Shown here one piece after another: positions 37,904 through 47,774 of a stretch of 64,000 nucleotides of DNA. The notes under the pieces are model-generated. The model saw nothing but the letters and a program-made list of their open reading frames with translations. It was not told where the DNA came from and searched no databases. Each line of letters starts with the position of its first letter. Within the stretch, counting starts at the first letter, position 1. The translations under genes were made by a program, and so were the position numbers. This DNA comes from Salvia splendens (taxonomy: Eukaryota; Streptophyta; Magnoliopsida; Lamiales; Lamiaceae), in the NCBI RefSeq assembly GCF_004379255.2, contig NC_056035.1:41110773-41174772 (forward strand), given 5' to 3'.

Positions 37904-38110
37904 TTCTGTCAAGAAACCATGGCAATGAGAGGGCAGCACTAAGATTAAGCTGCACATTTTCTAATTAAATGCATCAATAATGATCTGTTGTTACCTGGGA
38001 GTGAGCCCTGAAATGTTGCCAAACTGCACTCAAGGCCTCCAGGGTGTTAGATAGCGTTTTCAATTTTCATCATATGGCAACAATGTTTTTTTTTTGTGTC
38101 ATGCACTTAC

Positions 38111-38652
38111 AAATATAGGAGTACTGTACTAAATAAGACTGTTGCCAAAATCAAGAAACACATGAATTACTCTCTCTTCCTGTCTGTTTGCACATCCGAG
38201 CATAAAACCATGCATTATTTGAACATTATACAATGAATAAATTTTACCCTTGAAACAGAGCATCTGTTCAGTCAATAGATGTTTTACGAAGCTTATATAA
38301 CCAGCCAACACAGTTGAAAAAATTCTGGATTCAGGGAAATAGATTCACAAGTAGCATGTCACACTTATTATGAAAAGAATTGATAGAACCAGTGAAACAA
38401 ATAGCTCCACAAAAGTAATTTAAAATTTCATCTAATTTATTAAATGTAGCAATTTAATACAACACGGAATCAACAAATAAACAACAAGCTCTTACATGTA
38501 ATATGGTAACAGGAATAACAGAGGAATTGCATTCAAGCACAGAATAAAAGAGGAAATGTATTCAAGCCCAGATCAAGAAAGATAAAAAAAAAGAGAAAGG
38601 AAAGAAAAAGAAATTGATGCCATCCCATGGCAAACATTAGGATCTCTGTTCT
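38111..38652. other. Intergenic, NRS/ER 3' flank
   Basis: AT-rich. The part next to 38652 is presumably the NRS/ER 3' UTR. Nothing else was recognised. Confidence 0.5.
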
Positions 38653-40683
38653 TCAAACTACAGGAGTCTTTCGGTTTGGCTTGAATACATTCTGGATGAG
38701 GGACTCCTTGATGGACAAGAGCTCAGGAAATTCCTTCTTCAGTTTTGAGGCATCAAGCTCATTATTACTCCTCGGAGCCACAATCACCTTAGCCTGCTCC
38801 TCAAGAGTGAAGTTCTTATAAGTGAAGCTAGGGTCAATATATTCCTTATACATCTCCAAAATCTCGTTGTGACTCACAACTCCGGGATTAGTGAAGTTGT
38901 AGATTCCAGTGAGATTCCTCTTTGCCATCTCAATGGATATTGGGAGAAGTTCATCTAAGATTGTCATGGAGTTTGGTATATCCACAACCTTCTCATATCG
39001 AGTAATCTTTGTAATGAAGTTACGAGGGTTAGAAAGATCAGATGAGATGGGCATCCTGACTCGCAGGGTGCAGACATTCTCATAGTTGTTCAATAAATCC
39101 TCAACCTGACAACAGTTAAAGAAAACTAAAATCAGGATAAACCAATAAGCAAGAGATGTTTCAGTGTCAGAAGATGGAAACAGATTGACTTCCATTCATG
39201 ATAAATCATCACAAAAATTATGAGAATATGAAGTAAACATACACAACAGATCCAATTATCTTAACATCACAAAATGTACCATGAACAATATTACCCTATC
39301 CAAATTGGAGAGGAGAAGGACAATTTAAGAACACTAAATATTCGTGAGTAAAACATATACTATACGAATTAGAACTCAATTGAACCTAACTGCAGCGGAT
39401 CCACATATCAAATGATGAGATCCAGGCAGCTGACAAGAACACTACCGATCTAGTGTGCAAGCGCACGATCAGATAAACAAAAAAAGAAATGATAGGCAAG
39501 CAAATCATGGAAACAAAAAATGTGATCTATCTAGAGTTGACTTTTGCAAAAAGGAAATCTTAGGTTTATACACTTTATTCTTCATCTACCTAGTAAAGGA
39601 GTCCAAGAAAAATGAAGAATATGTTCATTCAATTCCCACCTTAATAAGTGGAGTACTACTAATCACCCGATACAAAAACCTTTTACCAAAACAGCTTCAA
39701 TTACTGCAACTAAATGTAGGGCCATATCAAAATCATATCTTTACCTAAACAATTCCCCACCTTCTTCTCCAATAAAGCACCAAATCAGAAGCAACACAAA
39801 CATCGAAAACAGAGATCCGCATCGGAAATCAAAGAAAATGAATATTGTAGCTGGATTTTCAGGAAAACCGCTAGATATCGTTATGTATAGAGCAGAGGTG
39901 CAAATCATGGAAACAAAAATAAGATCTATCTAGAGTTGACTTTTGTAAAAAGGAAATCTTTGGTATATTGTCCATCTCCCAGGTAACAGGAGTCAAAGAA
40001 AAAGAATGGAATATGTTCATTCTATTCCCATACAAAAACCTTTTACCAAAACAAGCTGCAATTACTGTAGATCCACATTAAGCACCAAATCGTAAACATA
40101 GATCCACATTTCCGACCTTTCTTTTCTTCACCATATTAAGCACCAAATCGAAAACATAGATCCACATTAAAAACCAAAGAAGAGGAACATTGTAGCTGGA
40201 TTTTCAGGAAAAGCAGTTAAAAACAAATCTGACCATTGCTTTGGTCTTGGAATAGAAAGATCCGATAAAATTGGGAGTGTCCTCCTCCTTGAAGCCGATA
40301 CCGGAGCCGAGAGAATGGGCGGCGTCATACTCGAAGATGCATCCGGTGGCGTAGTTGATGAGGACGAGGCCCTTCTCCCTGCAGACGTCGGCGAGCGTGA
40401 GCGTGCCGACGACATTGGTGCGGATGGTCTCGACCTTGTGGGACTCGCACCAGTCGACGTTGGGGCGGCCGGTGACGCCGGCGGCGTTGAAAACGTGGGT
40501 GGGCTTGACGGAGGCGATGTCGGCCTCGAGGTCGACCCGGTTCTGGAGGCGGCCCGACCCGTACACGTAGTCGATGTTCTGGGCCTCGCAGAGCTTGCCG
40601 AGGAGGCCGCCAATCCAGCCGGTGCGGCCGTAGATCAGGAACTTGAAGGGCTGAGCTGAGGTGCCGTTGGCGGTGGCGCCCAT
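38653..40683 (-). CDS. UER1: Bifunctional nucleotide-rhamnose synthase / epimerase-reductase (NRS/ER)
   Basis: Exon 1 is 40683-40234 and exon 2 is 39105-38653, joined at phase 0 over an 1128-bp GT-AG intron; 300 residues, the family length. It converts UDP- (or dTDP-) 4-keto-6-deoxy-glucose to L-rhamnose nucleotide, used for pectin and flavonoid glycosides, in the cytosol. Seen: Rossmann motif IYGRTGWIGGLLG near residue 18, HVFNAAGVTGRPNVDWCE, INYATGCIFEYD, and the catalytic YSKTK of short-chain dehydrogenases just before the intron. Exon 1 is GC-rich, unlike the AT-rich flanks. No lesions. The match is to Arabidopsis UER1 (NRS/ER). Confidence 0.96.
39497..40215. repeat. Degenerate ~400-bp tandem duplication in the NRS/ER intron
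   Basis: CAAATCATGGAAACAAAAA at about 39500 recurs at 39901, followed in both by GATCTATCTAGAGTTGAC, AAAAAGGAAATCTT and later TACAAAAACCTTTTACC. GTAGCTGGATTTTCAGGAAAA occurs at about 39848 and again at about 40192, the latter against exon 1. Confidence 0.8.
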
Positions 40684-41037
40684 GGTCGAGATTTGGAATC
40701 GGGATAGGGGAAATGGAGGGATGTGGTGAAGACAGTTCGATTTAATGTATGAATGAATAATGAATGTGATGCTCCATTTTTTTATAATGACAAACTTTCA
40801 TAGGCTATCATCATCTCCTGTGCAATGACGGAATTGCCATGGTCAATTGAAATGTGATAATGTACTAATTGATTGTTATTAATATTTAATGTTGAAATAT
40901 ATAAGAAAAAATAGTACTCAAGTATATTGTACTAAAAATTATCGAATTTTTGATATATTATTATATTTGTATCAAAATATTTTAGGACAGTAATAATATT
41001 GAATTTCCGAACATTGATACGAATAACACAATATCAG

Positions 41038-42294
41038 TAGGGGTGTCAAAACAGGTAGCGGGTAACGGGTAACGGGTAATCTCGAACTCGACCCGATACC
41101 CGACGGAATCGGAAAACGGGCCGAAGTCGGGTATAATTATTTTGGGTTTTGCGGGTATCGGGTATCCCGATAGTCCCGATATGTATATTAATATTTTATT
41201 ATTTTTTATTTTATTTTATCATTTTTTCTTAAAAAAAATATAAGTTCTCAATTATTCCTAAAATTTATTCAAATGAGCATTTGTGCAGCTCATATGATTA
41301 TTTAATCTTCTAATTCCTTATTTATTCTTGAATTTAGATGTATATAAAATGTTAAGATTTTTAGCTTAAAAATTAGAAATAGACGAAGACAAAGAATTAA
41401 AGATTACATGTCTTCGTCTCAATTCTCAACAAAATTAAATAATAAAAATAAAGTTTCAAATGAGACTATTACATTCAACAAGTAGAATTTTAAAAAAAAA
41501 ACATCTAAAATATACAAATAATAATAGAAAAAAAAATTTGAAAAAAATATGTTTCGGGTCGGGTACCCGCAGTGTCGGGTGCGGCATACCCGACTCGGGT
41601 ATCGGGTAATACCCGACTAACTGCGGGACGGGTATCGGGACTAAATTTTCGGTCGAAATCGGGTGCAAGTACCCGCAGGTACCCGTTTCGACTAGGGGTG
41701 GGTAGGTACGGTATACCTTACCGAAACCATCATACCGTATACCTTACCGTAAATTCGGTATGCGAAAAAATCATACCTTTATCTTACCAAAATTTTCGGT
41801 ATACCGAACTTCGGTATACCTTATTTTCGGTATGGAAAATTTTCATACCGATATCGTACCTCATTTTTGGTATACCGTACCAAAGTTCGGTATACCATAC
41901 TTTTGCGGTATACCTTACTTTCAATATCAATGAAAATTGAATATTTGAGTTTTTAGAATATTATTTATATTTTATAGTAATTTAAATAATATACGGGGTA
42001 TTAAATACTAGTATATTTATTCATATTATATTATATTTCACAATAAATTTTATAAATTAAAAATATATAAAATACTTTATATATTATTATATTCATAACT
42101 TACGGTATATACCGAATTTCGGTATGCCGCGGTATATAAAAATTCATACCTTTACCTTACCGAAATATTTCGATAAGGTATCATACCATACCGAAAATCA
42201 AGGTATATCAAAAATTTGGTATTTTTGGTATTTTTTCGGTACGATAAGGCTGGTATTTCTGTATTTTTCCCCTGTCCTAGTTTCGACACCCCTA
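41038..42294. mobile_element. hAT (Ac-type) MITE, outer member of a nested pair
   Basis: Ends TAGGGGTGTCAAAAC and GTTTCGACACCCCTA, flanked by a perfect 8-bp duplication AATATCAG (41030-41037, 42295-42302). The interior has many CGGGTAACGGGTA/TACCCG subterminal motifs near both ends. A second hAT MITE sits 7 bp from its right end; without it the element is about 670 bp. No transposase. Confidence 0.93.
41693..42279. mobile_element. hAT MITE nested in the terminal repeat of another hAT MITE, 587 bp
   Basis: It starts TAGGGGTGGGTAGGT and ends CCCCTGTCCTA, flanked by a perfect 8-bp duplication GTTTCGAC (41685-41692, 42280-42287). The duplicated bases belong to the outer element's right terminal repeat. 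The interior repeats GGTATACC/TACCGAA motifs. Confidence 0.93.
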
Positions 42295-42302
42295 AATATC
42301 AG

Positions 42303-42775
42303 TACTAAAATTGGCCATATAGAAATTTATTATATCAAAAAATGGTAAGGTAAGTATCTACACACTGATATTTTTGCTAAAATATATAGTATGACAAATT
42401 TAATAGGCCAACCCATAATTGGGATTGAATTCGTTCGACATTAGTCGAGTGTCGCATCGAAAAGGTTGAGATTCGTAAGTCAACAATTAAATAATGATAC
42501 GAGATTTTATGAGATGCTGTTTAGTTTGTTAAATATAGAGAAAAAAAGTAGTCGAGATATTAATTAGTTAAGTTTATGAGATATTAATTAGTGTTTATGA
42601 GATATTAATGGTGAAGAAAAAGGTAATTGAAGTAAAAAAAAAAAGAGAAAAGATAAATTGTATATTAATTAGTGTTTATGTTTATAAAAAATAAAAATAT
42701 GAGTAGTACTAAAAGAAAATATAACATCTATCTTAGAAAGATTATTATTTAAAACTCCATCTTTTTAAGAGCATC
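42303..42775. other. AT-rich spacer between hAT and Harbinger elements
   Basis: No gene or transposon end recognised. Confidence 0.5.
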
Positions 42776-42964
42776 CCCATCCGTGCTCTTGCCAACGAGC
42801 ACGGATGTGGGCCCGGACCCACTTTTACTCTATGTCCTTAGACAAGAGCACAACACCCACGTCCGTATTCTTTCGCAAGGACAAGCTCAAGGGTCCCACC
42901 ATTCTATTATTCAATTTAAATAAAAACATTTCCACAATATTAAAATGCATTAAAATTACCCGGA

Positions 42965-43165
42965 ATACTATTACAAATTATTAAAAAAATAAAAATTACA
43001 TAATTAAAATTCTAAAAATTAAAAAGTACATAATTAAAATCCTAAAAATTAAAAATTACATAATTAAACTCCTAAAAAATAAAAATTACATAATTAAACT
43101 CCTAAAAAATAAAAATTACATAATTAAACTCCTAAAAAAATAAAAATTATATAATTAAAGGCTAA
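42965..43165 (+). repeat. ~33-bp tandem repeats in the Harbinger 3' region
   Basis: Five or six copies of a unit around ACATAATTAAACTCCTAAAA, varying at one or two bases. The reverse complement of the same unit occurs at 45350-45460 in the neighbouring Harbinger MITE. Confidence 0.85.
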
Positions 43166-43183
43166 AAATACCCCCGTGGAAGA

Positions 43184-44200
43184 CTATTCATCCGGCTCTA
43201 CCCCCAATGTTCTTTGGAGACCCCGTATCATTGCCACATGCGATCGAAGTTGTTCGGGGGTCATAGTTGACCTATCAACCGAATTGAATTGGGCCAAAAC
43301 CCCCCACAACGAGTTGGTGGGGGGTTGAGGTGGCACAAAGGGAGCGGGAGCGGGATCGGGGGGCGGATGGAGTCGCGGCGCAACGGCGATTGGCCGTCGA
43401 CTTCTTCCTTCCTTGCGGTCGGCGTTGGGAACTACTTGGGCCGGCGTCGGGGCTACCCAAGTTAGCTCCGCCGAGCTGGGTGGACACCTCATCGGAGCCG
43501 GCGTTGGATAGGGATACCGACCTCGACCGTTTGCTAAAGGAGCTAGAGGATGATGATACGCCTCCCATATACTTCGGATGCACACGCACCTCCGGCCAAA
43601 CATTGAGGTACTTGAACGGTTTGTAGTGTTGGGATTGGTAGGTCGCCAACGCGACACTGATGATGTCGACCTCGCTTCTGCCGCTCCCCGCCGACCGCTC
43701 TTCCTAGAGGTAATGCCCCTGGAACTTTTGGATTTCTTCGTTGGCTATGCATATGGCATTGCGCACTATACTCTCATTGCGCCCGATTGTTCCAGCCGGC
43801 CGGTTTTGATTGTAACGGCGACAGACGCGCCACCATAAATGGTCCCCGGATTGGTTCGTGTTAATCTCTAGATCTTCGGAGACAGACAAAAATGCTTTGA
43901 ATAATTGATCCATCTCCCCCGGAGTGTACGGGGTGCGGACACCATGAGTAGGAAGATGAGGAGTTTGAGAGCTGTCGCTCCCTCCCGCTCTAGGTACGGG
44001 TGGTTCGGGTGCCCACCCGTATTGCCCATCGGGGGCATCTTGGTCGTCCACCGGGTAAGGCCGATAGCCACCCGGAGCTTGCGAACTTTGGTTTGAGGAG
44101 AGGCCGAAAATTCCGTTTCCGGACTAGGAAATGGTTGCGAGCCGAACCATTCGTGGTTCCAACCATGGGAACCGGAGGGGTGATCGCCAGAGCCGGACAT
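43184..44200 (-). pseudogene. Harbinger ORF1 (Myb/SANT-like, NAM-associated), frameshifted
   Basis: It starts MSGSGDHPSGSHGWNHEWFG at 44200 and ends RTLGVEPDE at 43184. The reading passes through at least three frames: the YTPGEMDQLFKAFLSVSED...GDHLWWRVCRRYN segment (about 43950-43800) is the Myb/SANT-like DNA-binding domain, and the EEIQKFQGHYL and ATYQSQHYKPFKYLNVW segments follow in different frames. Plant Harbinger ORF1 proteins of this kind are often annotated as glutathione S-transferase T3-like or NAM-associated. They assist the transposase in DNA binding and nuclear entry. Frameshifts make it non-functional. Confidence 0.85.
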
Positions 44201-44940
44201 TTTTTTGTTGTAAGAGTGAAAGAAAGATTGAGAATTGTAAGAATGGAAATGAGAGAATTTAGATGAGAATTGTGTAGTGTGGTGTGAAATTTTTTGTGTG
44301 GAAGTGAGGATATTTGTAGATGAAAATGTGAATTTTTGGGGAAAAGAAATTGAAAAATAAATTAAAAGTGGGGAGAAAATGGATATAATTTTTTGGGAAG
44401 TGGGATTATTTTTTTTATTTTTAATCGGATTTTTAATTAAAATCCAATTTTTTTTAAAAAAAAAGGAAATTCCAACGGCATTACCGTTGGCCAATCAGGC
44501 GTTGACACGTGTGCTGTTCGCTGGCACGGACGTGCTCGATGCATCGAGCAGCGCCGCGCCAGCGGCAAGAGCGTAGCGGCGAGCAGTATTATTTTCTGAT
44601 CATTTACGAAAGTAATTAACACGCTTGTTTAAATTATTATTTTTGTGTCAACGCAATGTTACATTAATATTAAGAGAAATTAAATAATTCGATTGCCAAA
44701 AGATTCATGAGGATACAGTATGACCTAATAGCTGGAACCCAGCAGGTTATATTAATCAAATTTTGTACTATATTAATTTTAAATAATAGGTTTAAGTCAC
44801 GATGAAGATCATGGCATGGGCACCTCATTGTTTATTTTATACTATGATTAATTACAAGCTTGATTGGCTGTCGATACCTTAATCGCGTTGGTTTACACTA
44901 ATCGAGTTAGTTCTTAAAATATGTCCCAATAGTGTTTTTA

Positions 44941-45675
44941 GAGCATCCACAACGGTGGACGGACGACGTCCGTCCGTTCGTGCCGCTGGCAAGGACGAGC
45001 TCCGCCGCCGCTGCGCTCTTGCCGCTGGCACGAATGTGCTCTTAGCTAAGAGCACGTCCGTGCCAACGGCAAGAGCAAGAGGCGTCGGAGTGGCATGCTC
45101 TGATTGGCCCGTTGATTTATCATTTTTTTTTATTATTTTTTAAAAAAAATTGAAAAAATCTGAAAAATTCAAAATTAATAAAAAAAATATTTTCCCACTT
45201 CCTAATAAAATATATCCATTTTTTCCACACTTTTAATTTATTTTTTTTCATTATTTTTACCCCAAAATTCATACTTTCATCTATAAATAGTCTCATTTCA
45301 AACACAAAAAAATGACACTATACCAAACAACTCTCTCAATCTCAAATTTTAGGGTTTTAATTATGTAATTTTTAATTTTTAGGAGTCTAATTATGTAATT
45401 TTTAATTTTTAGTATTTTAATTATGTAATTTTTAATTTTTAGGATTTTAATTATGTTGTTTTTATTTTATTTGTCATTTGTAATATTATTTAGGTTTTTT
45501 AATGAATTTTAATATTATGGAAATGTTTTTGTTTAATTGAATTTTAAATTGAATTGTGTTCGTCATTGCGGAAGAGCACAACTGTGCGTGTTGTGCTCTT
45601 GCCAGAGAGCAGGCAGAAAAAGTGGGTCCGGGCCCTCAACCGTGCTCGCTGGCAAGAGCACGGTTGTGGATGCTC
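44941..45675. mobile_element. Harbinger-type MITE, 735 bp
   Basis: GAGCATCCACAACGGTG at the left and CACGGTTGTGGATGCTC at the right are a perfect inverted repeat, flanked by TTA (44938-44940, 45676-45678). Subterminal GCTCTTGCC/GGCAAGAGC blocks match the element at 42779-44590. It has no coding sequence. Confidence 0.93.
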
Positions 45676-45933
45676 TTATGCTTTTATTTTATGAATATCC
45701 AGTCTATTGTGCTAAGTATTTCATATTCCTTTAATTTAAAATATCCAAAGCTAAATGAATTATTTCTTTTTTAAGTATTTTCTCTCTTACTTTTTCCTCT
45801 CTACTTCTTTTGCTTTATTCTTTTCCACTTAACTAATAAAGTTCCGTTTTTTAAATCCCGTGTCGAAAAAAAATGCACCACTTAGTGAGGGACGGAGGGA
45901 GATATAAAGAATAGTATATCTTTATGTTTCATA

Positions 45934-46176
45934 TTTCATCCGTCTACCAAATGTTGTCCACATTTGACTTAGTACGAGTTTTAAAGTTAAGAGTGTTAAA
46001 AAAGTTAATGGAATGTAAGTCCCATTTTTATATATTAGTTTTATGATAGAATGTGAGTGTAATGAATTAGTGGAAATTAAGGTTCTACTTCCCAAAAAGT
46101 AAAAAGACAAAGTGGACAATATTTGTGGATGAACCGAAATAGCAAAAGTAGACAACATTTTTATGGACGGAGGAAT
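45934..46176. mobile_element. Stowaway-type MITE, about 243 bp
   Basis: TTTCATCCGTCTACCAAATG at the left and ATTTTTATGGACGGAGGAAT at the right are an imperfect inverted repeat with TA on each side. A loose end of another such element (GAGGGACGGAGGGAG) lies just before it near 45890. Confidence 0.75.
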
Positions 46177-46239
46177 TATATTAGTATATCGGAATTCGAT
46201 GGTTTAAGGTCCCATTTTTTCATCTTGGATAAATGGACC

Positions 46240-46391
46240 ACTCACTCCGTCACTATACCAAATCATTAAATTCACATTTTATTATAAAATTAATTATATA
46301 AAGTGAGACTCATTTCTTTCACCAACTTTCATTCAAACTTTTTAAAATTTGCACCAAGTTAAAGTAAGATTTTAAACCGTGAAAGGAAGGA
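46240..46391. mobile_element. Degenerate Stowaway-like MITE
   Basis: CACTCACTCCGTCAC at the left and GTGAAAGGAAGGAGTA at the right are a weak inverted repeat. No clear TA on the left. Confidence 0.4.
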
Positions 46392-47774
46392 GTATTAAAC
46401 TATAGTCAAAATATTAAATTAGGATTAACGATAACGCAATATAAAAATACAACATGAACATGCATGAAATTAACTGGTCATAGTCAAGCCTTAATGTGTT
46501 CTTATGTTTATCGGGTCGACCTATTAATGACACGATAATTTTGCGAGGTTCAGGGTTAGTTAGAGTTGGGTTCGACTTGTGAAGCCAAAGTAATGCAAAT
46601 ATGGAGTTTACGTACAAACCTTTGTTCGATTCGGTAAGATTATAAAATGCTATAGCATATGAGTGTTACATCCTCAAATATCACATTCATATGAGTCCAT
46701 TAATTCTATTTAGGTCTTCCATAAAAGAAGATCATCAAGTTGCTTAAACTCATAAACTATTCCATTTTGCGTCTAGTGTGGTTATTCTTGTTTATATGAA
46801 TTTACAATAAAGTTAAAGGGGTAGTCAACTAAGAGGGTATTAATCCTTTTTTAAGATTTCATAATCTCCAATTAATTATATAATCTCAGATTCGCAGCTA
46901 CTATGTATATATATATATATGCGGTTGCAGATGCATTGATGTCGAGGGTATAATAATAAATTAACATAAGAAGAGTTTGTATTCTCCAAAATAGAGAGTG
47001 GAAATATCATTTTCAAGTATCTGAGATCGGATCTTTGACCGTTTGCACACCCAATCCATCATTTTCTTGATTTTTTTTTCTCTTCCTTTCTTTCTCTTTT
47101 AGAAAAACTAGTAGTACTAAATTTTATGTGCATAAATTGTACTTTACTGGAAATTCTAGATATTAAAATCGATTTTTTATGTGTTAATTAATTTTAGATA
47201 AATTAATGTGTTATATATTTGTCCTTTTACAATAATTTAAGAAAATATTATTTAAAAAAAAATATACATGGATTTACGAAAACAATATAGTAACTTTTTC
47301 ATTGGATCTGCATAACTGCCTTGAAATCAAATTGAAATTATGTGTCAATGTATCATAAAATTTTCAATTAAAATTCAGTTTACGGATATTTTGCAATAAA
47401 ATAGGCAACTTAGTAGAGAAATTATATAATTAATAGTAATAAAGATTAAACAAAATAGTCAGGAAAATTTAGAAGCATTATCCACTTTTCAGCTTTAAAT
47501 GGGTTGCAGATTCCCTTTTTTAAATGATCAAGAACAATAAGAATAAGAATCTCACTACATAATAAAAATCAAGAATAACAAAAAAATGAACTTGAGGCAC
47601 ATGAAACCATTGCACTTTTTCAAAGGAATGGAAATGCATCTATGAATATTACTACAAGTCAGCACATAACCAAAACTAAGATATTAATATGCTTCCCTAA
47701 AAGGTAGAAAACAACAAGAAGAAGAAGAACAAAGTTGCAAGAAGATGATGAACAACATAAAAAAATTCCAATGA
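46392..47774. other. AT-rich intergenic region, PLD 3' flank
   Basis: The last few hundred bases are presumably the PLD 3' UTR. No gene or complete repeat recognised. Confidence 0.5.

Larger units (their letters stand above)
42779..44590 (-). mobile_element. Harbinger element carrying only the Myb-like ORF1
   Basis: The left end GAGCATCCCCATCCGTGCTC follows TAA. The right end around 44590 reads, on the minus strand, CTGCTCGCCGCTACGCTC, in register with the left end but diverged, so the exact right boundary is uncertain. GCTCTTGCC motifs face inward at both ends. Inside is a broken Harbinger ORF1; the DDE transposase gene is missing. Confidence 0.75.

Noticed and set aside
40315..40659. 114-residue plus-strand frame opposite NRS/ER exon 1
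   Set aside because: Antisense shadow of a GC-rich coding exon.
41056..41085. GGGTAACGGGTAACGGGTAA resembling a telomeric repeat
   Set aside because: It is the hAT subterminal motif (CGGGTA) and is not TTTAGGG; the same motif recurs at the element's other end.
41572..41940. 122-residue frame
   Set aside because: It crosses the boundary between the outer and nested hAT MITEs and is made of CGGGTA and GGTATACC repeats.
42965..43165. Regular ~33-bp repeats resembling a CRISPR array
   Set aside because: Repeats are contiguous with no unique spacers, lie in a eukaryotic Harbinger element, and recur in its relatives.
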